A stretch of 64,000 nucleotides of DNA from Alphaproteobacteria bacterium (GTDB lineage: Bacteria; Pseudomonadota; Alphaproteobacteria; Micropepsales; Micropepsaceae): assembly GCA_017308475.1 (NCBI GenBank), contig JAFKEU010000012.1:1-64000 (forward strand). Reading direction: 5' to 3'. The translations under genes and the position numbers were made by a program. Every line of letters begins with the position of its first letter. Within the stretch, counting starts at the first letter, position 1. Shown in pieces: positions 29,782 to 38,765 of the stretch. A model generated the notes under the pieces. The model worked only from the letters and a program-made list of their open reading frames with translations, had not been told where the DNA came from and ran no database searches.

Positions 29782-31125
29782 ATGGCCACCAATATCCTGA
29801 TGCCCGCTCTGTCGCCCACCATGGAGGAGGGCAAGCTTGCCAAGTGGCTGGTGAAGGAAGGCGATACCGTCCGTTCCGGCGACATCCTTGCCGAGATCGA
29901 GACCGACAAGGCCACGATGGAGTTCGAGGCTGTCGACGAAGGCAGGATCGGCAGGATACTCGTGCCGGATGGCACCGAAGGCGTGAAGGTCAATGCGCCG
30001 ATCGCCGTACTGCTGGATGAAGGCGAGAGCGCCGACGCCGTGCCCGCGCCCATCAATCAGGACATTCCCGCCGCGATGAAGGACATCGGCGAGGCGGTGA
30101 AAAAGGAAGCTGGGGTCCAGAAGGCCGATACCGCCAGGACGGTGGAAGCCAAGGCCGAGCCGCAGAAGGCCGGCGTCCCGGCGCCCGCCACCGGCGAGCG
30201 GATATTCGCTTCGCCGCTGGCCCGCCGCATCGCCGCGGACAAGGGTATCGACCTGGCCGCTCTGGCGGGCACCGGTCCGCGCGGCCGCATCGTCAAGGCG
30301 GACGTTGAGGGTGCCAGGCCGGGCATCAAGGCCACGCCCGCCGCTATCGCTGCGCCCTCTGCCGGCGCGGGCATCCCCGGCATTGCGCCGCTGCCAGATG
30401 CGCGCCTGCTCTATCCCGCGGGCTCGTACCAGGAAATACCGCACGACTCCATGCGCAAGGCTATCGCCAAGCGCCTGACCAGCGCCAAGACGCTGATCCC
30501 GCACTACTACCTGACCATCGATTGCAATCTGGATGCGCTAATGGTGGTGCGCGAGAAGATGAACGCCGCCGCGTCGAAAGGAAAAGACAAGGTTCCGGCC
30601 TACAAGCTGTCGGTCAACGATTTCATCGTGAAGGCGTCCGCCATGGCGCTGATGAAACACCCCGCGGTCAACGCGTCTTGGACCGATACCGCAATCCTGC
30701 GCCACAAGGATGCCGATGTCGGCGTCGCTGTGGCGCTGGATTTCGGACTGATCACGCCCATCGTGTTCAAGGCCCAGACCAAGGGGCTGGTGCAGATCTC
30801 GAACGAGATCAAGGAACTTGCGGCACGCGCGCGCGAGAAGAAGCTGAAGCCAGCCGAATATGAAGGCGGCGGTTTTTCGGTCTCGAACCTGGGCATGTAC
30901 GGGATCAAGAACTTCACCTCGATCATCAACCCGCCGCAGAGCTGCATCATCGCGGTCGGCGCGGGCGAGGAACGGCCCGTGGTGAAGAACGGCAAGATCG
31001 AAATTTCCACCGTCATGACCGTCACCATGTCGGCCGACCATCGTGTTGTGGACGGTGGCACTGGCGCCAGATTCCTGGCGACCCTGAAGCAGTTCATCGA
31101 AGAACCTGCTTCGATGCTGCTGTAG
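29782..31125 (+). CDS. pdhC: Dihydrolipoamide acetyltransferase, E2 of pyruvate dehydrogenase
   Basis: A 447-aa core enzyme. It has one lipoyl domain (1-78, acceptor Lys in ETDKATM), a peripheral-subunit-binding domain ([33 protein letters not shown], about 140-175) and a catalytic acyltransferase domain ending with [16 protein letters not shown], which holds the active-site His. It transfers the acetyl group to CoA. It is flanked by pdhB and lpd in a single operon. Confidence 0.97.
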   Translation: MATNILMPALSPTMEEGKLAKWLVKEGDTVRSGDILAEIETDKATMEFEAVDEGRIGRILVPDGTEGVKVNAPIAVLLDEGESADAVPAPINQDIPAAMKDIGEAVKKEAGVQKADTARTVEAKAEPQKAGVPAPATGERIFASPLARRIAADKGIDLAALAGTGPRGRIVKADVEGARPGIKATPAAIAAPSAGAGIPGIAPLPDARLLYPAGSYQEIPHDSMRKAIAKRLTSAKTLIPHYYLTIDCNLDALMVVREKMNAAASKGKDKVPAYKLSVNDFIVKASAMALMKHPAVNASWTDTAILRHKDADVGVAVALDFGLITPIVFKAQTKGLVQISNEIKELAARAREKKLKPAEYEGGGFSVSNLGMYGIKNFTSIINPPQSCIIAVGAGEERPVVKNGKIEISTVMTVTMSADHRVVDGGTGARFLATLKQFIEEPASMLL

Positions 31126-31134
31126 GAGGGCGCG

Positions 31135-32535
31135 ATGGCGGACAATAATTTCGACGCGATCGTGGTGGGCGGTGGACCGGGCGGTTATGTCTGTGCCATC
31201 CGCTGCGCCCAGCTTGGCATGAAGACCGCGGTGGCCGAACGCGACCGCCTGGGCGGCATCTGCCTGAACTGGGGCTGCATCCCGACCAAGGCGCTGCTGC
31301 GCTCGTCCGAGATATGGCACCTGATGCACCGGTTGAACGAATTCGGCTTCAGCGCCGACAATTTCAAGTTCGACATCGAGAAGATCGTCAAACGCAGCCG
31401 CGCAGTGTCCGAGCAGTTGTCGAATGGCGTCGGCTTCCTGATGAAGAAGCACAAGATCACCGTGATCAAGGGCGAGGCCAAGCTGGCGGGCAAGGGCAAG
31501 CTGTCTGTGACGGCGGACGGCAAGGCTTCAGACTACACGGCGAAAAATATAGTCCTGGCGACCGGCGCGCGCGCCCGCACGCTGCCGGGCCTGGAGCCTG
31601 ACGGCAAGCTGGTGTGGACCTATCGCGAGGCGATGGTGCCGACGTCATTCCCCAAGTCGCTGCTGGTCGTGGGTTCCGGCGCCATCGGCATCGAATTCGC
31701 CAGCTTCTATCGCACCCTGGGCGCGGACGTGACCGTGGTCGAAGTGCTGGACCGCGTTCTGCCGGTGGAGGACGAGGAGATTTCCGCCTTCGCCGCCAAG
31801 GCATTTGCGAAGCAGGGCATGAAGCTGAAAGTCGGTACCACGGTGACCGAGCTGAGGAAGGGCGCAGACAACGTCACCTGCACCTTGAAGGCCAAGGACG
31901 GCAAGACCGAACAGGTCACCGTGGATCGGGTGATCCTTGCCATGGGCATCGTCGGCAACGTCGAAAATCTCGGCCTGGAAGCCGCAGGTATCAAGGTCGA
32001 AAAGACCCATGTCGTTGCCGGCAAATATGGTGAGACGGGCGTGGACGGCGTGTGGGCCATCGGCGACCTGGTTGGCGCGCCCTGGCTGGCGCACAAGGCC
32101 ATGCACGAAGGCGTGATCGTGGCCGAGAAGATTGCCGGCGTGAAGGGCGTCCATCCTCTCAATACCTCGAATGTGCCTGGCTGCACCTATTGCTGGCCGC
32201 AGGTTGCCAGCGTGGGCATGACCGAAGCCGCGGCCAAGGCGAGCGGCCGCAAGATCAAGGTCGGCAAGTTTCCCTTTATCGGCAACGGCAAGGCCATCGC
32301 GCTGGGCGAGGCGGAAGGCCTGGTCAAGACGGTGTTCGACGCCACCACCGGCGAGCTTCTGGGCGCGCACATGATCGGCGCGGAAGTCACCGAGCTGATC
32401 CAGGGCTATGTCGTCGCCAAGACCGGCGAACTGACCGACCAGGAACTGGCGCACACCATCTTCCCGCATCCCACCCTGTCGGAGATGATGCATGAAGCGG
32501 TGCTGTCGGCCGACGGGGCAGCGCTGCACATCTGA
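31135..32535 (+). CDS. lpd: Dihydrolipoamide dehydrogenase (E3)
   Basis: A 466-aa FAD enzyme that reoxidises dihydrolipoamide. Seen: the FAD-binding VVGGGPGGYVCAIRCAQLG, the redox pair in GGICLNWGCIPTKALLRS, the NAD-binding GSGAIGIEFASFYRTLGADVTVVE, and the C-terminal His/Glu motif HTIFPHPTLSEMMHEA. An SD-like GGAGGG lies before the ATG. It ends the pdh operon; its TGA directly abuts the stop of the convergent SCO gene. Confidence 0.97.
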   Translation: MADNNFDAIVVGGGPGGYVCAIRCAQLGMKTAVAERDRLGGICLNWGCIPTKALLRSSEIWHLMHRLNEFGFSADNFKFDIEKIVKRSRAVSEQLSNGVGFLMKKHKITVIKGEAKLAGKGKLSVTADGKASDYTAKNIVLATGARARTLPGLEPDGKLVWTYREAMVPTSFPKSLLVVGSGAIGIEFASFYRTLGADVTVVEVLDRVLPVEDEEISAFAAKAFAKQGMKLKVGTTVTELRKGADNVTCTLKAKDGKTEQVTVDRVILAMGIVGNVENLGLEAAGIKVEKTHVVAGKYGETGVDGVWAIGDLVGAPWLAHKAMHEGVIVAEKIAGVKGVHPLNTSNVPGCTYCWPQVASVGMTEAAAKASGRKIKVGKFPFIGNGKAIALGEAEGLVKTVFDATTGELLGAHMIGAEVTELIQGYVVAKTGELTDQELAHTIFPHPTLSEMMHEAVLSADGAALHI

Positions 32536-33081
32536 TCAGTTCAGGAGCCGCTTCACGTCCGCCGCCATGCCCACGGTGTCGGACGTGCTGGTGGTGACCA
32601 GGCGGGCATCGCCGTCACGATCGAAGAAGAATACCGCGTTGGAATGCATCACCTCGTAAGGCGGGCCCTTCTTCACCGAATAGGCGACCCGATAGGTGCG
32701 TGCCAGCGCCGCCAGCGCGTTCGCCGATCCGCGCAGGCCCACGATCTGGGGCGAGAAGGCGTGGGTATATTCCTCCAGCACCGGCGCAGTGTCGCGGTCC
32801 GGGTCCACCGTCACGAACAGAACCACCACATCCTTGCTGCCGACCTTGCCCAGTATGTCGGTCATGTTGGCAAGGGTCTCCGGGCACACGTCGGGGCAGT
32901 GGGTGTAGCCGAAATAGAGCGCCACCACCTTGCCCCGGAAATCGGCACCGGTGACGGGCCGACCATACTGACTCAGGTGGAAATCCAGGCGCGGCATGGC
33001 GCCTGAAATATCGGTCATGTGCCAGCCAGAACGGGAACATCCCGCCAGCAGAAGCGCGATAAAAAGAGCGGCGATACGCAT
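32536..33081 (-). CDS. SCO1/SenC-family copper chaperone lipoprotein
   Basis: A 181-aa thioredoxin-fold protein that delivers copper to the CuA site of cytochrome oxidase. The lipobox is LAGC (Cys15). The copper motif C-P-D-V-C is at 62-66 and the third ligand His is in YEVMHSNAVFFFDRDG (~151). It is divergent from the ctaG-like gene across 58 bp, so these copper/oxidase assembly genes probably share a regulatory region. Confidence 0.92.
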   Translation of the reverse strand: MRIAALFIALLLAGCSRSGWHMTDISGAMPRLDFHLSQYGRPVTGADFRGKVVALYFGYTHCPDVCPETLANMTDILGKVGSKDVVVLFVTVDPDRDTAPVLEEYTHAFSPQIVGLRGSANALAALARTYRVAYSVKKGPPYEVMHSNAVFFFDRDGDARLVTTSTSDTVGMAADVKRLLN

Positions 33082-33139
33082 GGCCCCGCGTCCATATCAC
33101 GCTTGGGCCCTGCGGCACACGCGCATAAAGTCCCGCCCC

Positions 33140-34069
33140 ATGGAAATGGACTCTGACCGGCTGTCGGCCGGCTGGCTGTGGTATGGCGGGGCGCTGGCCT
33201 TGGGCGCTGTGCTGTATGTCGTCAGCGGCTTCTATCCGGCGCACCTGCCGGTGTGGATGCCCTGGCAGTTCCACTGGCTGGAATATCTGGCCACCGTGCT
33301 GGTGCTGGGCTTGTTCGCGCGCGGGCTGAAAGCGCTGCCCCGCGACCAGCATCCCCCGCTGTGGCGCAAGATCAGCTTCGTGGCCGGAGTCCTGAGCTTT
33401 TATATCGTGCTGCAGACGGGCATCGACTATTACGCCCAGCACATGTTCTTCGTGCATCGCTGGGCCCATTTCGTGCTGCATCATGCCGGCGCCTTCGCCA
33501 TCGCCATGGGCATGAGCGGGCCGGTGCTGTTTGCCGGGCTGCCGGATTTTCTCAAGCCCATCGTGAGGTCGCGCCCCGTCCAGGCGGTGCTGAATGTCGC
33601 GCAGACGCCGGTGATGGCGCCGTTCCTGTTCGTGGGGCTGCTCTATTTCTGGCTGATTCCGCAGATCCACACCGTGGTGATGCTGGACGAGCGGCTCTAC
33701 ACCTTCATGAACTGGACCATGGCCATCAATGGCGTGATGTTCTGGTCGCTGGTTCTGGACAGCCGGGCCAAGCCGCCCGCGCGGATGTCCCACCTGATGC
33801 GGGGCCTGATGATCCTGGTGATCGAACTGCCCCAGATGGTTCTGGGCGCGATCCTGTCGCTCAGTTCCCACGATATCTATCCGGTCTACAACATCTGCGG
33901 GCGGGTGCTGGACATGACCGCGTTGAATGACCAGCACTATGGCGGCCTGATCATCTGGCTGCCGGGAACCCTGACCAGTTTTGCCGCCATGATCGTGGTG
34001 CTGGTGACCATGCGCCTGAACGAGGAAAAAGCCGAACGTGAACGAGAGGCCCGTGAAGGCGCTGTTTGA
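33140..34069 (+). CDS. CtaG-family (caa3-type) cytochrome c oxidase assembly membrane protein
   Basis: A 309-aa inner-membrane protein with about seven helices, of the caa3_CtaG family. Family features include HWLEYLATVLVLGLFARGL, the His-rich helix start FFVHRWAHFVLHHAGAFAIA, FWLIPQIHTVVMLDERLYTFMNWTMAINGVMFW and the conserved HDIYPVYNICGR. It is thought to help insert copper into oxidase. ATG 33140 is used; a longer reading overlaps the divergent SCO gene. Its 3' end overlaps the PCuAC gene by 32 bp. Confidence 0.88.
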   Translation: MEMDSDRLSAGWLWYGGALALGAVLYVVSGFYPAHLPVWMPWQFHWLEYLATVLVLGLFARGLKALPRDQHPPLWRKISFVAGVLSFYIVLQTGIDYYAQHMFFVHRWAHFVLHHAGAFAIAMGMSGPVLFAGLPDFLKPIVRSRPVQAVLNVAQTPVMAPFLFVGLLYFWLIPQIHTVVMLDERLYTFMNWTMAINGVMFWSLVLDSRAKPPARMSHLMRGLMILVIELPQMVLGAILSLSSHDIYPVYNICGRVLDMTALNDQHYGGLIIWLPGTLTSFAAMIVVLVTMRLNEEKAEREREAREGAV

Positions 34070-34490
34070 GATCACCCTTGCCGTGCAGCTGGCTGCGTTT
34101 GTGCCGTTGCCGGCGGCGGCGCAGCCGGCGGGCCTTGTGGTCACCGATGCCTGGTTCCGCAGCTTGCCGGGCAAGCTGCCGGCGGCGGGCTATTTCAGCC
34201 TGCGCAGCAACAGCGGCCTGACGCTGGCCGTCACGGGTGCGGAATCGGATGGTTGCGGCAAGCTGCTGCTGCACAAATCCAGCGGCAATGGCGGAATGAG
34301 CAGCATGGCGATGGTGGACAAGGTGACGGTGCCGCCGGGGGGAACCGTGAAGTTCGCCCCCGGCGGCTATCACCTGATGTGCGTGGATCCCAGGCTGAAG
34401 ACCGGAAGCCGGATGCCGGTGACGCTGCATCTGTCGGACGGCAGCAGTGTGATCGCCGCCTTCCAGGTACACGGCGCCACCGGGAAATAA
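34038..34490 (+). CDS. PCu(A)C-family periplasmic copper chaperone
   Basis: A 150-aa precursor with a signal peptide (hydrophobic segment ending near AAAQPA). The PCuAC copper motif is visible: the His in LLLHKSS, the Met residues in GGMSSMAMVDKV, then GGYHLMCVDP about 20 residues later. It hands Cu(I) to SCO or the CuA site. It starts with GTG inside the ctaG-like gene, so the two are coupled. Its TAA directly abuts the msrA stop. Confidence 0.9.
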   Translation: MNERPVKALFEITLAVQLAAFVPLPAAAQPAGLVVTDAWFRSLPGKLPAAGYFSLRSNSGLTLAVTGAESDGCGKLLLHKSSGNGGMSSMAMVDKVTVPPGGTVKFAPGGYHLMCVDPRLKTGSRMPVTLHLSDGSSVIAAFQVHGATGK

Positions 34491-34988
34491 TCACGCCTTT
34501 TCAGCGGCCACCTCGGCGTAAGATACGTGGCAGTGCCCACCATGCTTCTGGAAATAGCGCTGGTGGTAATCCTCGGCCCTCCAGAATTTGGGTGCGGGCT
34601 CGATCTGGGTGACGATCGGGGCCTTCCACCTGCCCGACGCCTTCGCGGCCTCCAGCCGCTCGTGGGCGATGCGCGCCTGTTCCTCGCCATGGGTGAAGAT
34701 CACCGAGCGATATTGGGTGCCGATATCCGGCCCCTGGCGATCGCGCTGGGTGGGGTTGTGCATGCGAAAAAACAGGTCGACCAGGGCGGCATAGGGCGCT
34801 TGCGCCGGATCGAAGGTGACTTCCACCACTTCGGCATGACCGGTCCGGTCGCTGCAGACCTGCTTGTAGGTGGGATTGTCTGCGGTTCCGCCGGCATAGC
34901 CGCTGACCGCATCCTTGACCCCGGGAACCTGGAGGAAGAAGTCCTCCACGCCCCAGAAACAGCCGGCGCCGAAGAGTGCCTTTTCCAT
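34491..34988 (-). CDS. msrA: Peptide methionine-S-sulfoxide reductase MsrA
   Basis: A 165-aa enzyme reducing the S-epimer of methionine sulfoxide. The catalytic motif GCFWG has Cys10. Further family blocks are VSGYAGGTADNPTYKQVCSDRTGHAEVVEVTFDP and AEDYHQRYFQKHG. The start at 34988 has AAAGGA upstream and gives the short cytosolic form. No second resolving-Cys tail of the long type is obvious. Confidence 0.95.
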   Translation of the reverse strand: MEKALFGAGCFWGVEDFFLQVPGVKDAVSGYAGGTADNPTYKQVCSDRTGHAEVVEVTFDPAQAPYAALVDLFFRMHNPTQRDRQGPDIGTQYRSVIFTHGEEQARIAHERLEAAKASGRWKAPIVTQIEPAPKFWRAEDYHQRYFQKHGGHCHVSYAEVAAEKA

Positions 34989-35095
34989 GGACCTGATCCT
35001 TTCGTGATGTGCCCACATAATACGTCCGGCAGGCGTGGCCGTTACACAGCAGATGGGCGCTGTGCGCCAAAGGGCAAGCCTGTATAGAGGGCGCC

Positions 35096-35590
35096 ATGAG
35101 ACTGGCTTCCCCGAACGCCATATTCGACCGGCTGGCGGCCCGCTTTCCTGGCGTGCCTGCGGTTCCATTGTCGGCGGGCGCATTCGTTGCGCTGCTGGCG
35201 GCGACTGCGGTGGTGGCCTTCCACCATCCGGTCTGGGGCGCGCCACTGCTGCTGGTGGCGCTGGCGGCGGACGGCTGGGGACAGGCGGAGGCACGCAGGC
35301 AGGGACAACGGGTCAGCGCGGCAATCCCGCTGGGGGTGCTGATGCTGCCGTTCGGCTTCGGGCTGGATGATCCTTCCCGGGCGTTGGCGGCCATGTTTCT
35401 GATGTTGGGGTTGTCGGTGTTCACAAGCCAGCGCGCCCTGGCCGGACGGACCGGCATCCGCTGGATGCACTGGCTGGCGGGATGCGCGCTGGTACTGGCC
35501 TGTCTGTTGCCAGACCGCTTTAGCATTCTCGCCTATCTTGTTGTAATTGCGTGCTTTGCTGCGGCAGGGCAGGGGCTCGCCCAGAAATGA
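35096..35590 (+). CDS. Hypothetical inner-membrane protein
   Basis: I do not recognise a family. The 164 aa contain about five hydrophobic segments (SAGAFVALLAATAVVAF, LLLVALAADGWG, AIPLGVLMLPFGFGL, LAAMFLMLGLSVF, WLAGCALVLACLL and the C-terminal AYLVVIACFAAAGQ). Its TGA overlaps the ATG of the ThiO-like gene (ATGA), so it heads a small operon with that oxidase and the HIT protein. Function unknown. Confidence 0.75.
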   Translation: MRLASPNAIFDRLAARFPGVPAVPLSAGAFVALLAATAVVAFHHPVWGAPLLLVALAADGWGQAEARRQGQRVSAAIPLGVLMLPFGFGLDDPSRALAAMFLMLGLSVFTSQRALAGRTGIRWMHWLAGCALVLACLLPDRFSILAYLVVIACFAAAGQGLAQK

Positions 35591-36678
35591 AATCGGACAT
35601 GAAGATCGTCATCATCGGCGCAGGTGTGGCCGGGCTTTCTATAGGATGGCGGCTGCGCCAGGCGGGCGCTGAAGTCACCATTCTGGAGCGGGCCCAGCCC
35701 GCCAGCGGTGCCACATGGGCCTCTGCCGGCATGATTGCACTGGCCGCAGAGCTGGAAACATCGCCTCCAGTAGAGGTGGATTTTGCGCGGCAGTCCAACG
35801 CCTTGTGGCCAGGATTTGCAAGAGAGATCGAAGAGGAGAGCGGCCAGGCCGTTGGCTATGAGCGAAGCGGTGCACTGCTCCTGAGTGATGACGCCGTGGC
35901 GATGGCCGGGCGGGCCGCCGCCGACACCGACCTGACCTTCCTGACCGCCGAAGAGGTCCGCGCCCGCTGGCCGATGTTGTCGGGCGAATATTCTGGCGGC
36001 CTTTGGGCACGGCACGAGGCCCATGTCGACAACCGCGCCCTTGGACGAGCGCTGGCCATTGCCTTTCTCAAGGCCGGCGGCGTGCTCAAGCCCGCCGAGG
36101 CTGCCGTCAATCTCGAGTACCGGGGCCGCCGGATCACCGGGGTCCTGACCCCATTTACGCGCTACCATGGCAATGCGGTGCTGCTGGCGGCGGGCGCCTG
36201 GAGCGGCCAGGTCGTCCAGTTGCCCGTCACCCCGGTCAAAGGCGAAATGATCGCGCTGACCCCGCCGCCGGACGCCGAATTCGATTTCGTGGGGCCGGTA
36301 GTGTGGGGCCAGGGCGTCTATCTGGTCCCCCGGGGCGGGCGCCTGCTGGTGGGGGCCACCGTCGAGGAGGTAGGCTTTGACACCTCGTTGAGCGACGGCG
36401 CCGTGCGGCACCTAAGGCAGAAAGCCGAGGCCGTCATCCCCGGCCTGGCCCGCTGGCGGCTGGACGAGCATTGGGCGGGTCTTCGGCCCGGCACCCCGGA
36501 CGGCCTGCCGCTGCTGGGGCCCTCCCATGAGCAGGGCCTGTTCATCGCTTCCGGCCAGTACCGCAACGGCATCCTGTTCGCCCCTGCCATCGCCCAGCTG
36601 ATGGCCGACATGATACGGGGCAGGGCTGAGCCCATTGACGCCTTCGATCCCCGCCGTTTTCCCGGAGCCAAGCCATGA
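35587..36678 (+). CDS. FAD-dependent amine/glycine oxidase (ThiO-like, DAAO family)
   Basis: A 363-aa flavoprotein. The dinucleotide motif IIGAGVAGLSIGWRLRQAGAEVTILE is at the N-terminus, then GATWASAGMI, a substrate-domain segment VKGEMIALTP and the C-terminal GLRPGTPDGLPLLGP...ASGQYRNGILFAP, the glycine-oxidase/DAAO C-terminal signature. ThiO makes dehydroglycine for thiamine; no thi genes are adjacent, so a general amino-acid oxidase is possible. Starts are ATG 35587 or 35599. It is coupled on both sides by ATGA overlaps. Confidence 0.85.
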   Translation: MKSDMKIVIIGAGVAGLSIGWRLRQAGAEVTILERAQPASGATWASAGMIALAAELETSPPVEVDFARQSNALWPGFAREIEEESGQAVGYERSGALLLSDDAVAMAGRAAADTDLTFLTAEEVRARWPMLSGEYSGGLWARHEAHVDNRALGRALAIAFLKAGGVLKPAEAAVNLEYRGRRITGVLTPFTRYHGNAVLLAAGAWSGQVVQLPVTPVKGEMIALTPPPDAEFDFVGPVVWGQGVYLVPRGGRLLVGATVEEVGFDTSLSDGAVRHLRQKAEAVIPGLARWRLDEHWAGLRPGTPDGLPLLGPSHEQGLFIASGQYRNGILFAPAIAQLMADMIRGRAEPIDAFDPRRFPGAKP

Positions 36679-37070
36679 ACGAATTCACTGTCGATCCCGT
36701 TATCGCCTCACTGACGCACCGGGTGGCCGACTGGCCGCTCAGCCGCGTGTTCGTCTACAACGATGCGCGCTATCACTGGGGCCTGCTGGTGCCGCGCCGG
36801 GCTGGGGCGATCGAGATGTGCGACCTGCCGGCGGAAGACCAGCAGCAATTGATGGCCGAGATCGTCAAGTTGTCGGCAATGATCCGCACCCTGCCGGGGG
36901 TGAAGAAATTGAATGTCGGCAACCTGGGCAACATGGTCCCGCAACTTCACGTCCATGTGATCGGCCGCTTCCCCGGCGATCCGGCCTGGCCGGGGCCGGT
37001 GTGGAGCCACAGTCCGAACCAGCCCTGGCCCGATGCTGCAAAAGCTCCGCTGGCTCAGCTCTTCGCCTAG
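36675..37070 (+). CDS. HIT-domain protein (Q-H-H variant)
   Basis: A 131-aa nucleotide-binding/hydrolase-fold protein. The motif reads QLHVHVIGR, so the first His of the canonical H-x-H-x-H triad is Gln; this variant with VPQLHVHVI and PAWPGPVW is a recurring proteobacterial subfamily. The substrate is unknown, probably a nucleotide conjugate. Its ATG overlaps the stop of the ThiO-like gene, and its TAG shares CTAG with the convergent HerA-like gene. Confidence 0.87.
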   Translation: MNEFTVDPVIASLTHRVADWPLSRVFVYNDARYHWGLLVPRRAGAIEMCDLPAEDQQQLMAEIVKLSAMIRTLPGVKKLNVGNLGNMVPQLHVHVIGRFPGDPAWPGPVWSHSPNQPWPDAAKAPLAQLFA

Positions 37071-38665
37071 CGGCGCAGTATCCCGCCCAGCGCCCCGCGC
37101 ACGATGGCGCGGCCCACCGTGCCGCCCATCGATCCACCGATGGACCGGCCGATATCGGCGGCCATGCCGCCGACTACACGGGTCGCGACCGAGCGGGTGA
37201 CGTCGCGGGCAATGATCTGGCCGGTCGAAAGCCGCTGGCCGCGCGGGCGGCTGGTGCCGAAAATGGCGCCCAGGACATCGCCGAGGCCGCCGATCATGCT
37301 TGCGCCGGCCGGGGCATCGGCAGGCGCCGCCTTTTCGGCGATGCGCAGTGTCAGCATCTCGAAAGCGGACTGGCTGTCGATCGCCTGGTCGTACTTCCCC
37401 AGAACGGGGCTGGCGGCAATCACCGCCCTGCGCTCTTCGGGCGTGACGGGGCCGATGCGGCCAGCGGGCGGGCGGATCAGCGCCCGCTCCACAATGGCCG
37501 GTGTGCCGTTGCCTTCCAGGAACGAAACCAGCGCCTCGCCCTTGCCCAGCTCGGTGATCGCTTTGGCGGTGTCCAGCTTCGGATTGGACCGGAAGGTCGT
37601 CGCGGCGGCATTGACCGCCTTCTGATCGCGGGGCGTGAAGGCGCGAAGGGCATGCTGTATCCGGTTGCCCATCTGGGCCAGCACGGTCTCGGGCACGTCC
37701 AGCGGATTCTGCGTGATGAAATAGATACCCACGCCCTTGGAACGGATCAGGCGCACAACCTGCTCGATCTTTTCCAGCAGTGCCTTTGGCGCATCGTTGA
37801 ACAGAATGTGCGCTTCGTCGAAGAAGAAGACCAGCCTGGGCTTGGGCGGATCGCCCGCTTCGGGCAGTTCCTCGAACAGCTCCGACAGCAGCCACAACAG
37901 GAAGGTGGCGTAAAGGCGCGGCGTCTGCATCAGCCGGTCGGCGGCCAGGATGTTGATGATGCCGCGCCCGTCGCGGTCGGTCTTCATCAGGTCGCTCAGG
38001 GCCAGCGCCGGCTCACCGAAGAAATGCGCCGCGCCCTGGTTTTCCAGTACCAGCAGCGCGCGCTGGATCGAACCCACGGTGGGCCTGGCGACATTGCCGT
38101 AGCTCGCCGCCATTTCGCGCACCTTGTCGAGGGCGGCAGAACCGTCCATGTCGGCCTTGCCGGCGGGCACGACACTGTCCAGCATCTTGCGCAGATCCTT
38201 AAGGTCGACCAGCGGCAATCCGCATTCATCGGCGACCCGAAATGCGATATTGAGAACCCCTTCCTGCACGTCGTTCAGGTCCATCATCCGCGACAGGAGC
38301 AGGGGACCCATTTCGGACACGGTGGCGCGCACCGGATGACCCTGTTCGCCGAACAGGTCCCAGAAGATGGTGGTGAACTGGTCCGGCTGCCAGGCGAGGC
38401 CCACGTCGCGGGCGCGGGCGGTGATGAAATCCCTGGGCGCACCCACCTGGCAGATGCCCGACAGGTCCCCCTTGATGTCGGCGGCGAAGACCGGGACGCC
38501 GGCCCTTGCGAAGCCTTCGGCCAGGACCTGCAGGCTCACCGTCTTGCCCGTGCCTGTCGCACCCGTCACCAGCCCATGGCGGTTGGCCAAAGCCAGGGTC
38601 AGCCAGGCCGGATTTTCACCCTTGCCGACAAAAAGCGCTTCGGCGTTGTCCGCATAGTCCGCCAT
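37067..38665 (-). CDS. HerA/DUF853-type P-loop ATPase (YjgR-like)
   Basis: A 532-aa ATPase. Walker A GATGTGKT is at residues 35-42 and Walker B in RLVFFFDEAHILF; a sensor/Arg region follows in RIQHALRAFTPRDQKAVNAAA. The C-terminal tail is Gly/Arg-rich with repeated GG motifs (SIGGSMGGTVGRAI). The family resembles HerA translocases, but its role in bacteria is not settled. I chose 38665 because GAGG lies 6-9 bases upstream; ATG 38677 is an alternative. No nuclease partner (NurA) is adjacent. Confidence 0.88.
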   Translation of the reverse strand: MADYADNAEALFVGKGENPAWLTLALANRHGLVTGATGTGKTVSLQVLAEGFARAGVPVFAADIKGDLSGICQVGAPRDFITARARDVGLAWQPDQFTTIFWDLFGEQGHPVRATVSEMGPLLLSRMMDLNDVQEGVLNIAFRVADECGLPLVDLKDLRKMLDSVVPAGKADMDGSAALDKVREMAASYGNVARPTVGSIQRALLVLENQGAAHFFGEPALALSDLMKTDRDGRGIINILAADRLMQTPRLYATFLLWLLSELFEELPEAGDPPKPRLVFFFDEAHILFNDAPKALLEKIEQVVRLIRSKGVGIYFITQNPLDVPETVLAQMGNRIQHALRAFTPRDQKAVNAAATTFRSNPKLDTAKAITELGKGEALVSFLEGNGTPAIVERALIRPPAGRIGPVTPEERRAVIAASPVLGKYDQAIDSQSAFEMLTLRIAEKAAPADAPAGASMIGGLGDVLGAIFGTSRPRGQRLSTGQIIARDVTRSVATRVVGGMAADIGRSIGGSMGGTVGRAIVRGALGGILRR

Positions 38666-38738
38666 CACAGCCCTCATGGTCCGGCAGGCACAATGCCGCC
38701 GCGCTTCGGCTGGTCGATCATGCCAGAGTAACATCCGG

Positions 38739-38746
38739 TTAACCAT
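38739..38746. promoter_or_regulatory. CtrA half-site TTAACCAT
   Basis: TTAACCAT lies 20-27 bp before the transglycosylase start and in the leader of the divergent HerA-like gene. It matches the left half of CtrA boxes, but no second TTAA follows at 7 bp. Confidence 0.2.
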
Positions 38747-38765
38747 AAAGTCCCAGATTGACGGG

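Noticed and set aside
36635..38731. 698-aa plus-strand ORF
   Set aside because: Antisense to the HerA-like ATPase and out of frame with the HIT gene.
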